The notes under the pieces were generated by a model that made no database searches, was not told where the DNA came from, and worked only from the letters and a program-made list of their open reading frames with translations. Shown one piece after another: positions 21,606 to 32,121 of a DNA stretch of 64,000 nucleotides. Every line of letters starts with the position of its first letter. Position 1 is the stretch's first letter. The DNA comes from Vreelandella sulfidaeris (lineage in GTDB: Bacteria > Pseudomonadota > Gammaproteobacteria > Pseudomonadales > Halomonadaceae). The stretch covers positions 248,001 to 312,000 of the forward strand of contig AP019514.1 in the NCBI GenBank assembly GCA_007182875.1, written 5' to 3'. Made by a program: the position numbers and the translations under genes.

Positions 21606-22388
21606 ATGGCGGATCTACTCTGGTACCAGTATCTACTGATCGGGCTCATCTTTGCCTGGAGCGGTTTTGTTAGAACCAGCCTAGGGTTTGGCGGCGCTGT
21701 GCTGGCGCTACCTTTCCTGCTCCTAGTGGTCAACGAACCGCTGGTGTTCCTGCCGATTATTGCCATTCATCTGCTGATTTTCTCCAGTTGGATTGCCTGG
21801 AGCGGGCATCGCCAACTGCAGCAAGCGGAAGTGGCAGGCGCTTCGCCGGAGAGCAATATCGATTGGGGCTACCTGTTCAAGGCCCTAAAAATCATGATCA
21901 TTCCCAAGCTGATTGGGGTGGTGGGGCTGCTGACACTGCCCGCTGATGTGATGACCAGCATCATTTTCGGCATCGTCTTCATCTATGCCATTGGTTATGT
22001 GCTAAATAAGCCGTTCAAGAGCAAGAATAAGTACGTGGATTACGTGCTGCTGGCACTCGGGGGCTATGTCAGTGGTACGTCGCTGATTGGTGCACCGCTA
22101 ATTGTGGCGGTGTTCGCGACGCATGTGGCCAAAGCACAGTTGCGGGATACCATGTTCGTGCTGTGGTTTATTCTGGTGGTCATCAAGATGGTCTCGTTCC
22201 TGATTGCAGGTGTAGACCTTCAACTTATCCACCAGCTGTGGCTGCTGCCCTGTGCGTTCATCGGCCACTTGGCGGGCGAGAAAGCCCACCGCTATATGCT
22301 CAAAGCGGATACCGGTCTGTTCTTCCGCGTGCTGGGGGCCGTGCTGATTTTGGTTAGCGTTGTGGGATTAATTTATCCACCCGCGTAA
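21606..22388 (+). CDS. TauE/SafE (TSUP) family membrane transporter
   Basis: A 260-aa intact inner-membrane protein with about eight hydrophobic segments. The N-terminal GFVRTSLGFGGAVLALPFLLLV and the repeat-related GGYVSGTSLIGAPLIVAVFATHVAK (around residues 140-165) are the two pseudo-repeats of the 4-toluene-sulfonate-uptake-permease family. Members move sulfite, sulfoacetate and related organosulfonates. Substrate cannot be assigned here; no sulfur-metabolism gene is adjacent. It ends convergent with the MFS gene, leaving only ten bases between them. Confidence 0.85.
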   Translation: MADLLWYQYLLIGLIFAWSGFVRTSLGFGGAVLALPFLLLVVNEPLVFLPIIAIHLLIFSSWIAWSGHRQLQQAEVAGASPESNIDWGYLFKALKIMIIPKLIGVVGLLTLPADVMTSIIFGIVFIYAIGYVLNKPFKSKNKYVDYVLLALGGYVSGTSLIGAPLIVAVFATHVAKAQLRDTMFVLWFILVVIKMVSFLIAGVDLQLIHQLWLLPCAFIGHLAGEKAHRYMLKADTGLFFRVLGAVLILVSVVGLIYPPA

Positions 22389-22398
22389 GCGCTGATGC

Positions 22399-23602
22399 TT
22401 AAAGTTGGCTGTCTGCCTTAAGCGTCGTCTTACTCAATATGATCAACACGACGGCCAGCAGGCCGCACACCACCGCCATGCCGGTAAACACATTACGCAG
22501 CGACTCCAGCCAGATGACGGCCGGAGCGACCACCACCGGGGAGGCGAACTGGCCGAAAAAGAAGGTCGAGGTAAAACCGCCAAATACCCGGCCGCGCATG
22601 AGGCGTGATCCGCATCAGCCACGTGGTGGTATTCGGCATGAAAGCCCCAGGCCAAACCCGGAGATCGCCGCGCCCACAATGGCCATGGCGTAACTTTGGG
22701 TGAAGCCCACCACTAAAAAACCGGCGGCCGCTAGGAAAAACCGAGCACATAGATCGTCATCACCGACAGGAACGGCTTGTAGTAGCCATAGCAAAACGCC
22801 ACGATACTGGCCGTTAGCGCTGACATGGAGAGCGCCACGCCAATGGCCATGCCGCTAATCTGGCCCTGTTGAGAAAGCAGAAAGGGCAACTGGGCAGGAA
22901 ACATATAAAACATCGCCATGCTGATCATGGCGATCAGATAGGCAAGGCCGGTGCGCCCGATATCTACTTTGACCGGCGCATTGCTAGAATCATGGCTGTT
23001 GCCATCACTGGGTTTGGGTTCTTGCAGAATTGCCCAAGCATAAGGGAGTAAAAGCACGCCGGTCATGTAAAGCAAGAACGGGCCGCGCCAACTCCAGTCG
23101 GAGAGCAGCCCGCCCAGATTAATAAAGATCACCCCGCCCAACGCCATGCAGCTACTCTGCAGCCCCAGAAAACGGGCGCGTTCGGCACTATCAAAATAAT
23201 CGCCTACCAGTGTAGTGCTAATGCTAAGAATGCCAGCCACCGCGATTCCCATCAGCGCCCGGGAGCTCAACAGCAGATCCACGCGATCAATGAAAAAGCC
23301 AGAAACACCGGCAAAGCCATAAATGAACAGCATCGCCAGCAGTAGTTTCTTGCGCCCAAACCGGTCAGCCAGATACCCCATTAGTGGGCTGAACAGAGTA
23401 ATCATCAGCGCCGGAATGGTCAGGATCAGTTGTATCAATACCTGGGGCTGATCAGGGAAGTGGCGGCTAATGCCCGGCAGCGCAGGCGCAATAATTGCCC
23501 CCGACATCACGGTCATGGTGCTGGCAAACAGCAGTACGGCCTTAATATGCGTTAACTGGCGAATGGTCTTGGCCCACTTAGAAAGAGAAAGAAAGGGTTC
23601 AA
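22399..23602 (-). CDS. Major facilitator superfamily transporter (frameshifted)
   Basis: A twelve-helix exporter or permease. TMs 1-3 include VMSGAIIAPALPGI and the MFS loop 2-3 motif GYLADRFGRKKLLL; helices 4-6 include SSRALMGIAVAGIL; the C-terminal half continues from GFGLGFLMPNTTTWLM to MRGRVFGGFTSTFFFGQFASP. The frame is lost near 22735 and near 22615. The N-terminus also appears shifted: a TTG at 23602 gives a plausible start if one C is added near 23594, while the first in-frame ATG is at 23528. It resembles drug or purine exporter families, but no substrate motif is evident. Confidence 0.8.
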
Positions 23603-23714
23603 AGCAACCACTAATCTTAGCATAGTTGTTAGCAGGCTATTTTATTTTTGAGCAGTGCTTTTAATAGCAAGTAGCAGCGAGTATCACTTATTTGACGCCT
23701 AATTTTTAGGCAGC

Positions 23715-23754
23715 AAAAAACGGCCACTTGCTGTGTTAGCTAAGTGGCCGTTTT
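23715..23754 (-). terminator. Terminator of the tRNA-Pro gene
   Basis: The inverted repeat cggccactt/aagtggccg read on the minus strand is followed by a six-T run, 13 bases beyond the tRNA 3' end. It fits a rho-independent terminator for the tRNA transcript. Confidence 0.88.
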
Positions 23755-23766
23755 GTCTGAATTCTT

Positions 23767-23843
23767 TGGTCGGAATAGCAGGATTCGAACCTACGACCTC
23801 TGCCTCCCGAAGGCAGCGCTCTACCAAGCTGAGCTATATTCCG
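23767..23843 (-). tRNA. tRNA-Pro (anticodon CGG)
   Basis: On the minus strand a 77-base cloverleaf runs from CGGAATA to the encoded CCA. The acceptor stem CGGAATA/TATTCCG, D-arm GCTCAGCTTGGTAGAGC, anticodon stem CTGCC/GGCAG with loop TTCGGGA, and T-arm AGGTTCGAATCCT are all visible. The anticodon CGG reads proline CCG codons. A terminator follows. No duplicated 3' end was noticed nearby, so there is no sign of an integrated element at this tRNA. Confidence 0.95.
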
Positions 23844-23952
23844 AAGTGTTGAAAAAAGCTTATAAGCTAAAAAGCTGGGCTCAACAACGGGGAAGAATAA
23901 TACGTAGCCGAGTGCTTTTTTTCAAGCCCCAGGCGGTGTGATGCATCAATTT

Positions 23953-24957
23953 TTATGCTTGACGATCGACCGCTAAACGAGCCAGCTGGGCCATGCTGTC
24001 GCGGTAGGCGCTGGGCGGCAAGGAGTCTAGTTGCTGCAGGGCTTTACCGGCCATCTCTTCGGCCCGCTGGCGGGTGTAGTCGAGCGCACCGGTGGCGTGA
24101 ACAATTTCGAGCACGGCGTCGAGCTGCTCAAGCCCACCATCACGGATCACCTGACGGATTAGCTTGGCTTGCTCCGGTGTGCCCTGTTCCATGGCGTGGA
24201 TCAGCGGCAGTGTCGGTTTGCCTTCGGCGAGGTCGTCGCCCACGTTTTTGCCCATGGCATCGGCGTCGCCTTGGTAATCCAGCAGGTCATCAATAAGCTG
24301 GAAGGCGAGGCCCAGGTAGCGGCCATAATACTGGAGGGCCTGCTCTTGCGCCGGCGTTGCTTCCGCCAGCACCGCACCGCTATGGGAAGCCGCTTCAAAC
24401 AGCATGGCGGTTTTGCCCAAAATGGTCTCGAAGTAATCTTCTTCAGAGATGCTGGGGTTGCCGATATTAGTCAACTGCAGCACTTCGCCTTCGGCAATGA
24501 TGCAGGTGGCGCCGGAAAGAATCGCCATGATCCGCATCGAGCCGACATCGACCATCATTTGAAACGAGCGGGCGTACAGGAAGTCCCCCACCAGCACGGA
24601 AGGCGCATTGCCCCAAGCGTCATTGGCGGTTTTCTTGCCTCGGCGCATATGTGATTCATCCACCACATCGTCATGCAGTAGCGTGGAGGTGTGCATGAAC
24701 TCAATCAGCGTGGCCAGCGGTATATGTTTATCACCGGTGTGGTTGAGAGAGCGGGCGGCGAGTAGCGCCAGTAAAGGGCGCAACCGTTTGCCGCCGCTTT
24801 CGGTAATGTACTGACCGATGGTTTCGACCAGCGGTACTTTGGAATTGAGCTGCTCGACAATCGTCCGGTTGACGGCTGCGAAGTCATCGGCCACTACGGC
24901 GTGCAGCGGTGAAGGCGTTGGGCTGTCAGGCTGGGCTGAGGAGACGTTGGCGGTCAT
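23953..24957 (-). CDS. ispB: Octaprenyl diphosphate synthase
   Basis: A 334-aa intact all-alpha prenyltransferase that extends farnesyl diphosphate with isopentenyl units to make the ubiquinone side chain. It has GGKRLRPLL near residue 60, the first aspartate-rich motif LLHDDVVDESHMRRG near 95, KTA near 185 and the second motif LIDDLLDYQGD near 220. Its divergent neighbour is rplU, exactly the arrangement seen in many gammaproteobacteria, including E. coli. Chain length (eight or nine units) cannot be fixed from what I see. Confidence 0.95.
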   Translation of the reverse strand: MTANVSSAQPDSPTPSPLHAVVADDFAAVNRTIVEQLNSKVPLVETIGQYITESGGKRLRPLLALLAARSLNHTGDKHIPLATLIEFMHTSTLLHDDVVDESHMRRGKKTANDAWGNAPSVLVGDFLYARSFQMMVDVGSMRIMAILSGATCIIAEGEVLQLTNIGNPSISEEDYFETILGKTAMLFEAASHSGAVLAEATPAQEQALQYYGRYLGLAFQLIDDLLDYQGDADAMGKNVGDDLAEGKPTLPLIHAMEQGTPEQAKLIRQVIRDGGLEQLDAVLEIVHATGALDYTRQRAEEMAGKALQQLDSLPPSAYRDSMAQLARLAVDRQA

Positions 24958-25128
24958 GGGATCCGTTCATCGCGGCAGATGGAGGCGGTAAGAGCCGCCC
25001 CTATTTGTGGTGTAGTTGGGGTCATGTGTTGATGTCATGCTATGGGGCTGCCTGTTGGGCGTCAAGATACGCGCTATGGTTACGGCGTGGTAGCGGAAGC
25101 TGGCGACAATTGGCAAATGCCCGTGGTC

Positions 25129-25157
25129 TTGTGGTATGCATCGATAGTCGTTATAAT
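25129..25157 (+). promoter_or_regulatory. Probable sigma-70 promoter for rplU-rpmA
   Basis: A -35 box TTGTGG at 25129-25134 and a perfect -10 box TATAAT at 25152-25157 are separated by 17 bases. The start of rplU follows about 130 bases later, leaving room for a leader of ribosomal-protein type. Confidence 0.65.
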
Positions 25158-25285
25158 CCGCGACCCACTCATCATGCTCCCTGTCAGATGGCTGCCAAAA
25201 GGGGCGCCACTCGCAGCAGGTCGATAAGAGCGTAAGGCGATGAGCGCTGCCGAAAGCGGCATTAACGACAAGTCCGGAGAGCGAC

Positions 25286-25597
25286 ATGTACGCAATTATT
25301 AAAAGCGGTGGCAAGCAGTACCGCGTTCAAGAAGGTCAAACGCTCAAGCTCGAGAAAATCGAAGTCGCCACCGGCGAAACGATCGAGTTTGACGAAGTGC
25401 TGATGGTCGCAGACGGCGACGACTTCAACATCGGCGCGCCGATGGTCAGTGGTGCCAAGGTGTCCGCGGAAATCGTTTCTCATGGCCGCGGTGACAAGGT
25501 GACGATCATCAAGTTCCGTCGTCGTAAGCACAGCATGAAGCGTCAGGGCCACCGCCAGTGGTTCACTGAAGTCAAAATTACCGGAATTTCTGCGTAA
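25286..25597 (+). CDS. rplU: 50S ribosomal protein L21
   Basis: The intact 103-aa product begins [14 protein letters not shown] and ends with [15 protein letters not shown], full length for L21. It contains [15 protein letters not shown], the conserved basic segment that contacts 23S rRNA. A GGAGAG site precedes the ATG. It is first in the rplU-rpmA-obgE unit. Confidence 0.98.
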   Translation: MYAIIKSGGKQYRVQEGQTLKLEKIEVATGETIEFDEVLMVADGDDFNIGAPMVSGAKVSAEIVSHGRGDKVTIIKFRRRKHSMKRQGHRQWFTEVKITGISA

Positions 25598-25627
25598 GCG
25601 GTCAATTCCCCCTAGGAGGATTTTGCA

Positions 25628-25884
25628 ATGGCACATAAAAGGCAGCCGGCTCCACGCGTAACGGTCGCGATTCCGAGTCCAAACGCTTAGGTGTAAAACT
25701 CTTCGGTGGCCAAGCGGCAACTGCGGGTAACATCATCGTGCGTCAGCGCGGCACGCGTTTCCACGCGGGCACAGGCGTAGGCCTAGGTCGTGACCACACA
25801 CTGTTCGCCCTGAGCGACGGTTTTGTGAAGTTTGAGACCAAAGGTCCCAAAAACCGCAAGTTTGTTAGCATCGTTTCTGCCTAA
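25628..25884 (+). CDS. rpmA: 50S ribosomal protein L27 (frameshifted)
   Basis: The ATG follows an AGGAGG site. The first four codons read M-A-H-K, then the frame is lost because the A-run at 25637-25640 has four A and needs five. With five, the gene reads [16 protein letters not shown] and continues to the end [14 protein letters not shown], an 85-aa normal L27. Loss of L27 severely impairs ribosome function in E. coli, so a true null next to an intact rplU is unlikely; this is a clear marker of sequence error. Confidence 0.95.
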
Positions 25885-25926
25885 ACGGCTCGCGTTGCGC
25901 TCGTAATTGTGGAAATAGTTACGAGT

Positions 25927-25956
25927 AAAAAAGGCCCCGCTATGGCGGGGCTTTTT
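25927..25956 (+). terminator. Rho-independent terminator after rpmA
   Basis: The stem aaggccccgc/gcggggctt is followed by a five-T run, about 45 bases after the rpmA stop. Partial read-through to obgE is likely, as in other gammaproteobacteria. Confidence 0.9.
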
Positions 25957-26088
25957 GTCGGTTAAATCTCTTTCCAATACACTTGACCATGGTTCTTGAC
26001 CAGCATGCTGGTGGGAACAAAGGGTTGGGAAAAAGGTTGGAAAAAAAGTAGTGCATATTAGGGCGGCGGAAGCGGCCGGGAGAATCCA

Positions 26089-27276
26089 ATGCAGTTCGTC
26101 GATGAAGCCTCGATTATTGTTGAGGCGGGCAAAGGCGGCAATGGCTGTCTGAGCTTTCGCCGCGAAAAATATGTGCCCAGGGGCGGTCCCGATGGGGGTG
26201 ATGGCGGCCATGGAGGCAGCGTCTACCTCATTGGTGACGATGCCCTTAATACCCTGATCGATTTTAAATACCAGCGCTTTTATAAAGCCCAAAACGGCCA
26301 GGGTGGCATGGGCCGCCAAATGAGCGGCAAGGCAGGGGAAGACCTACACGTCAAAGTACCGGTGGGCACCACGGTGATTGATGAAGACACCCTGGAAGTG
26401 ATCGCGGATGTGACCGAAATTGGTCAAGTGGTATTGGTAGGCGAAGGCGGCCGACGTGGACTGGGGAATATCCACTTCAAGTCCTCGACCAATCGTGCAC
26501 CGCGCCGCACGACGCCGGGCACCGAAGGCGATCGCCGCAACCTGCGCCTGGAAATGAAAGTCATGGCCGATGTGGGTCTGCTGGGCATGCCCAACGCCGG
26601 TAAATCCACGCTGATTCGCTCGGTGTCAGCCGCCAAGCCCAAGGTCGCCAACTACCCGTTCACGACGTTGGTGCCTAACTTGGGCGTCGTAAAACTGGGG
26701 ATGCATGAGCACTTCGTGATGGCCGATGTACCGGGCTTGATCGAAGGGGCGTCTGATGGGGCGGGTTTAGGGCTGCGTTTTCTGAAGCACCTGACGCGCA
26801 CGCGGCTACTATTTCATGTGGTCGATGTCGCGCCGTTTGATGAGTCCGACCCGGTCGAGGCCGCCAAGGCGATTGTCCATGAGTTGGGGCAGTTCTCGCC
26901 AGCACTTTCCGAGCGCCCGCGCTGGTTGGTGTTGAATAAGTTTGATCTGCTGCCGGAAGATGAGCGCGAAGCACGTGCTCAAGAAATTATCCAGGCGCTC
27001 AACTGGGAAGGCCCGGTGTTCCGCATTTCTGCGATCAGCAGTGACGGCACTGATAAGCTGGTACAGGCGGCCTACCGCTGGTTGACTGAACAGCGTCGTC
27101 TTGAGAACGAAGACGAAGAAGCATTGGCTCGTGAACAAGAGATGCGCCGCCGCATGGAAGAAGAGTCGGTTGCGCGTACCGAAGCACGCCTGGGTCGTCG
27201 CCGTAAGCGTGACGATGAGGATGATGAAGACTTCGACGACGATGACTACGATGTTGAAGTCGAGTATGCGCCTTAG
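26089..27276 (+). CDS. obgE: GTPase ObgE/CgtA
   Basis: A 395-aa intact GTPase that acts in 50S assembly and stress control. The glycine-rich Obg fold begins [23 protein letters not shown]. The G domain has GMPNAGKST (G1) near residue 166, FTTLVPNLG (G2), [10 protein letters not shown] (G3) and NKFDLL (G4). The C-terminal tail is very acidic with many Asp and Glu, ending [12 protein letters not shown], which is common in halophile homologues. An AGA-rich site precedes the ATG. Confidence 0.97.
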   Translation: MQFVDEASIIVEAGKGGNGCLSFRREKYVPRGGPDGGDGGHGGSVYLIGDDALNTLIDFKYQRFYKAQNGQGGMGRQMSGKAGEDLHVKVPVGTTVIDEDTLEVIADVTEIGQVVLVGEGGRRGLGNIHFKSSTNRAPRRTTPGTEGDRRNLRLEMKVMADVGLLGMPNAGKSTLIRSVSAAKPKVANYPFTTLVPNLGVVKLGMHEHFVMADVPGLIEGASDGAGLGLRFLKHLTRTRLLFHVVDVAPFDESDPVEAAKAIVHELGQFSPALSERPRWLVLNKFDLLPEDEREARAQEIIQALNWEGPVFRISAISSDGTDKLVQAAYRWLTEQRRLENEDEEALAREQEMRRRMEEESVARTEARLGRRRKRDDEDDEDFDDDDYDVEVEYAP

Positions 27277-27304
27277 TATCAGTGCCTGATGAAGGTGGGG
27301 TGGC

Positions 27305-28445
27305 ATGGAAAGTAACGAGCAAATACTAGGGCGTAACGCACTGAGCCGTGCGCGACGGGTCGTGGTGAAGATCGGCAGTGCGCTCCTCACCAATGATGGC
27401 CGCGGCCTGGATGAAGCCGCCATTGGCGGTTGGGTCGATCAAATTGCTGCCTTGCATCAACAAGGCATTGAAGTGGTGCTGGTCTCATCCGGTGCCGTTG
27501 CTGCCGGTATGGTGCGCCTTGGCTGGCAGGTACGCCCTAGCGCCGTGCATGAACTTCAAGCCGCCGCTGCCGTTGGCCAAAACGGCCTGACCCAGTGCTA
27601 TGAGCAGCACTTTGCCCGCCATGGCATGCTCACCGCGCAAATTTTGCTCACCCACGACGACCTTTCCAATCGCAAGCGTTACCTCAACGCCCTTTCAGCG
27701 TTGCGCACGTTGGTTGAGATGCGCGTGGTGCCGGTGATTAATGAAAACGACACCGTCGTTACCGACGAGATTCGCTTTGGCGATAACGACACGCTAGGCG
27801 CATTGGTCGCTAATTTGCTGGAAGCCGATGCACTACTGCTGTTGACCGACCAGGAAGGCCTGTTTGACGCCGACCCCCGCCATAACCCCTAACGCTCAGA
27901 TGATTGCCGAAGGGCGCGCCGACGACCCGCGGTTAGCCGCCGTGGCCGGCAGTGGTGGAGCGCTGGGGCGTGGCGGCATGAGCACCAAGGTGCGCGCGGC
28001 GCAGTTGGCGGCACGCTCTGGGGCGGTCACGGTGATAGCCAGTGGTCGCCAGCCTGACGTTATCAGCCGGATAATGGCGGGTGAGACACTGGGCACGCTG
28101 CTGCGTCCTGACCAAGTGCCCATGGCGGCGCGCAAACGCTGGCTGGCGGGTCAATTGCAGGTGCGCGGTACGCTGGTGCTGGATGCGGGGGCTGTCAAAG
28201 TGCTACGTGATAAAGGCTCTAGCTTATTGGCGGTCGGTGTGCGTGATGTGCAGGGCGGTTTTAAACGTGGCGATATGGTGGTATGCGTAGATGAGCAAGG
28301 CGCGTCAGTGGCCAAAGGCCTGGTTAACTACGGCGCCGATGAAGCGCGACAGTTGGCGGGCCAGCCCAGCCACCAGATTGAGGCGATTCTCGGCTATGTA
28401 GAAGCCCATGAGCTGATACACCGCGATAACCTAGTTGTTGTATAA
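27305..28445 (+). CDS. proB: Glutamate 5-kinase (frameshifted)
   Basis: The first enzyme of proline biosynthesis phosphorylates glutamate; proline is also an osmolyte. The kinase domain has [14 protein letters not shown] near residue 20, SSGAVAAG near 62, NENDTV near 148 and [16 protein letters not shown] domain occupies the C-terminal third ([25 protein letters not shown]). The frame breaks at about 27890 (aacccctaacgc), where one surplus T separates N-P from N-A-Q-M. Corrected length is about 380 aa. It follows obgE by 28 bases, so co-transcription is likely. Confidence 0.93.
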
Positions 28446-28471
28446 ACGTTATATATTTATCAGCGTATGAG

Positions 28472-29541
28472 TTAGCCCTCCACTGGCGGTAGAGGCACCT
28501 GACGCGGCCAGTCGTCGGGTACTAAAAAAAGCCGCTCATAGCGCTGTTGCTCCGGGTAATACAGCATCACTTGCTGGGGGGAGCGCCAAGCGTGCATCTT
28601 TTCAATAACAGCGGGCAGCAACGCCCCCGCCGGGCGAAAGGCGCTGAGTGGCGGTGGCGCCATCCAGTGCGGTTTTTCCAGCCATGCCATCTTAGGCATT
28701 TCGGTTAAACAAGCCGCCAGCGCAGGCCAGTCACGACAATAACACCATACCCCTCGACGATGGTTTGGCGTCGCTCCTTCCGGTGCGGGCAATGAGGCGT
28801 GCCAGGGTAGTAAAGCACACCTGGCATCGCCAGCCGCTGGGTTAGCTGGGTGGTTAACTCCCGCCCAGAAACGCCAATGTCCCTGGGGGCTAGCCAATGC
28901 GCAAGCGTTTCCAGCGCGGGCGCGGTAGTAGAAAGCGGTAGTTGATGGCGGCGTAGATGGGCGCATTTAATCGCAAGGCTGTCTAACCCACCGGGGCCAA
29001 TCCAGCGGCTTTGACTAGTGGGCGCTCCAGGCCCTTCCGGTAGGCCCAGGTAAAACTTAATAGCGACTTCCAAATGCACTGGCGCCGGGTTATCGCGGGT
29101 GCGATAAAGCATATCCAGCTCGCCTAGGGTCGTGCGTTGTCGGGTAATGCGCACATTCCGGGCTAACAGCCGCATATTCGGCGCGTGATCTAACAGCATA
29201 TGCCATAGGCGTTCGTGATAATGCCCCATACGTGAAACACGCTGACCGTTCAAGGCCGCTAATGTCGGTCGGCCAAGCTGATGCAGCCATGGCAATAGCG
29301 TGCGCTTTAACCCTAGCTCTTTCAGTGTAGGGCGTCCTGCGCAGGGAATCGGTGGCGGCAGCTCCACGAGGTCCGGCGTGGCGGCCAGCCACGCTAAATC
29401 GCGCAATACTGGATCACCTAGCACGGGATCACCTAGTGCTGAATCATCAAGTTCTGAATCACCTCGCCCCGTGGTGTCGAACTCTTCAACATCCAACGCA
29501 CCATAAACGCCTTCATTAAACACGCGATACCCCCAGCACAT
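28472..29541 (-). CDS. DUF1853 family protein (frameshifted)
   Basis: The protein contains LAWL near residue 50, the conserved RMGHYHERLWHMLL, ELDMLYRTRDN, HLEVAIKFYLGLPEG and WIGPGGLDSLAIKCAHLRRHQL, which define DUF1853. The E-V-A-I-K element looks like the catalytic strand of a PD-(D/E)xK nuclease fold, but activity is unproven. The frame shifts near 28800; the C-terminal part ends PRQVPLPPVEG. The N-terminal region has an imperfect repeat G-D-P-V-L encoded by repeated atcacctag units around 29410-29470. It converges with proB. Confidence 0.75.
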
Positions 29542-29646
29542 TGATAAGGTTGACGCTATGACTTGGCCGCCAACTGCTACGCTGTAGACACGTTATAACG
29601 ATCATCGCTTGAAGTCCTACTCTGGCTATGGAAAGGAGCGTATTGA

Positions 29647-31017
29647 ATGGGTAATGCTAAGACGAAAAGGCGAAGTCAAAAAACCAAACGTCCAAAGCGA
29701 CGACCAGCCAGGTGCCCCAACCACAAGCCGAAAAACGGCTCCTCAAGCGCTAACCCCAGAAATTGGCGCGGCGCTGTTCGAGGATGCCCGCTCAAGGCTT
29801 GAAGATGTATTCAAGGTGCTCGACATTCACCCCTGATGCGCAGGCGCGACTGATGCAGCCCAGTCTCTCGCTGCAGGTGAGCATTCCCGTGCGAATGGAC
29901 GACGGCAGCTTAAAAGCCTTTCCTGCCTGGCGGGTACACTACGATACCAGCCTGGGGCCTGCTAAAGGCGGTGTGCGTTTTCACCCCAAGGTCAATCAGC
30001 ACGAAGTCACCACATTGAGCTTCTGGATGGCTGTTAAGTGCGCTGTTGTTGGCTTGCCTTATGGCGGTGGGAAAGGCGGCGTGCAGGTCGATGCCAAAGC
30101 GCTCTCATCACTGGAACGAGAACGTTTAGCGCGTGGTTATATTCGCGCCATAGCCGATATTATGGGGCCAGACCGGGATATTCCAGCGCCCGATGTGAAT
30201 ACCGATGCCACGGTCATGGGCTGGATGATTGATGAGTATGAGCAAATTGTAAGGGGCTAAAGTGCCCGCGGCGATTACCGGAAAACCATTACCGTTAGGC
30301 GGTTCGCCCGGACGCGTGGCCGCCACAGGGCGAGGCGCACTAAAAGTACTCGATTTGTGGGCCGAGCGCGAAGAACGCAAGGCCGAAGAGACCACTGTGG
30401 CGGTGCAGGGATTCGGCAATGCGGCTTATCATTTTGCCCGTTTGGCCAGCGAGCGTGGTTACCGCATCGTGGCGGTATCTGATTCAAGCGGTGCCTGCTA
30501 TAACGCTGATGGCTTGGATATTGAAGCCGTTAAACAGGCTAAGTCGAAAAGCGGCAAGGTGGCTGACAGTAAAGCGGGTAAAGCGATGGCGGGTGCTGAA
30601 CTGCTCGCGCTCGACGTAGATGTGTTGGCATTGGCGGCATTGGAGAATCAAATTCATTGCGACAACGTGAATGAGGTGAAAGCCGGGGCTATCTTAGAAA
30701 TCGCCAACGGACCTTTGACCAGCGATGCTGACCAATCCCTTGCGCAGCGCGATGTGCCGATACTTCCGGATGTGCTTGCCAATACAGGCGGTGTGATCGT
30801 CAGTTATTTCGAGTGGCTGCAAAATCGGGCTGGCGAAAGATGGAGTGAAGCGCAGGTGAATGATCGCTTGGACGCGCTGTTAAGTGAAGAGGCCAGGAGG
30901 GTACTCATCCGAGCAGAAGAGGAGAGCATCACTTACCGTCATGCAGCTTATCGCCAAGGCGTTGAGCGTATTGCCGATGCTATCATGGCGCGAGGGAACT
31001 GCCAGGACCGTCGTTGA
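29647..31017 (+). CDS. Glu/Leu/Phe/Val dehydrogenase, glutamate dehydrogenase type (frameshifted)
   Basis: An NAD(P)-dependent amino acid dehydrogenase that interconverts glutamate and 2-oxoglutarate plus ammonia. It has [17 protein letters not shown], the substrate region KGGVRFHP and PYGGGKGGV with the catalytic-site lysines, [13 protein letters not shown], and the Rossmann motif [11 protein letters not shown] 29647 is chosen because AAGGAG lies seven bases upstream; the N-terminus is then [12 protein letters not shown] and needs one A removed from the A6 run near 29697. Other breaks are near 29828 and 30256 (before the K-P-L-P-L-G-G-S segment). About 455 aa after correction. Confidence 0.87.
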
Positions 31018-31030
31018 TTTTCTTGCAAAC

Positions 31031-31060
31031 GCAGCGGGCTCCCCATAGGGAGCCCGCTGC
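31031..31060. terminator. Long perfect hairpin between convergent genes
   Basis: The arms gcagcgggctccc and gggagcccgctgc are perfect over 13 bp with a 4-base loop. It sits between the dehydrogenase and the minus-strand PepSY-like gene, without a clear T-run. It likely terminates both transcripts. Confidence 0.8.
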
Positions 31061-31073
31061 AAGTTAAAGAAAA

Positions 31074-31549
31074 TTAATCACGGTCAATTTGGGTAACTTC
31101 GTAGGAGCCTTGGCGCAGGCTAATTTCCAGCTCACGGCCGTTTTCATCGCGGCCTTCAATGTCGATAATACCGCTCTTGTCGATTTCCAGGTCTTCAAAC
31201 TCAGTCATACCTTCTTGACTGGCAACGTCCAGGGCTTGGCGAATATCGTCTTCGCTCATTCCCCAGGCGCCGGTAATAAGGCGTTCGCGTTTCTCTTCCA
31301 GTGTTTCACCGTTATCTAAAGAGAAGTCCACATCGGCGTACCACTCATCGTCTAACCAGCCCTCAACCTCTGCACGGCCACGGCCTTTAATGCTAAGTTC
31401 TTCGTAATGCGTGAAGCCGTAGTCATTGGCGTGGGTTAATACGTCATCAATGCGATCCATCGGCAGCGAATCGGCTTGGGCACTGCCGCCGCCGCGGCCA
31501 GCAGTAGCGCAGAGGTCGGGATCAGCAGCATTTTTTCATGGCATTCATA
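31074..31549 (-). CDS. Secreted acidic PepSY-like protein (frameshifted in signal peptide)
   Basis: A periplasmic protein of about 155 aa. The mature part has two related half-repeats: IDDVLTHANDYGFTHYEELSIKGRGRAEVEGW and IRQALDVASQEGMTEFEDLEIDKSGIIDIEG. Both end in a strand resembling PepSY domains. The start at 31549 follows AAGGAA; the leader reads M-N-A-M-K-K then an alanine-rich core to A-Q-A-D, but needs two frame corrections between 31465 and 31538. It is divergent from a second PepSY protein and a two-component system, hinting at a shared signalling role, which is inference. Confidence 0.68.
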
Positions 31550-31693
31550 GCAAATTCCTTCTTTACGTATTTAAACGTGAATGAGTGACTGGCATTCAGC
31601 GAATGCGACAGGGAATTTATATCACCCTATACTTTCCTTAAGCTGACAAAACCATTCATCTAGCGTTCATGTTGCCTTTGGCATGCTTGCCCT

Positions 31694-32062
31694 ATGTGTA
31701 AACGCCGATACCCTCTTATCAAGCCGCTGCGCTGCGTCCCGGGACGCACTCGTCGCAATGTGACTGGTTTAGCTTTAATGCTATTACTGGTGGGTAGCGC
31801 TGTGGGCGACCAGCCTTGGGAGTCGCTGCACGGCGAAGTCCGCCGTGGTGAAGTCGTACCACTAGACACCATTTTGGACTGGCTCGAAGCGCACTATATA
31901 GGCGACGTGCTGGAGGTTGAGGTCGAGCGTGAAGACGGATATGTGGAGTATGAAATCAAGTTGCTTGGCCCTCAGGGCCAGGTCGTTGAGTTTGAATTTG
32001 ATGGTCATAATGGCCAGTTAATGGCCATCGAAGGCGTGCGTATTAATGATATGCGCCGCTAG
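31694..32062 (+). CDS. PepSY domain secreted protein
   Basis: An intact 122-aa protein with a basic N-terminus, a hydrophobic signal segment (VTGLALMLLLVGSAVG), and one PepSY domain: VPLDTILDWLEAHYIGDVLEVEVEREDGYVEYEIKLLGPQGQVVEFEFDGHNGQLM. It is placed 60 bases before a response-regulator gene in the same direction. PepSY proteins are often co-encoded with PhoPQ-like systems. It probably acts in the periplasm as a modulator or target; function unproven. Confidence 0.82.
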   Translation: MCKRRYPLIKPLRCVPGRTRRNVTGLALMLLLVGSAVGDQPWESLHGEVRRGEVVPLDTILDWLEAHYIGDVLEVEVEREDGYVEYEIKLLGPQGQVVEFEFDGHNGQLMAIEGVRINDMRR

Positions 32063-32121
32063 CGCCGTGGCAACATTGCTAAATAGGTTGTTAATAACGT
32101 TGCCGAAAAGGGTAGTTATCA

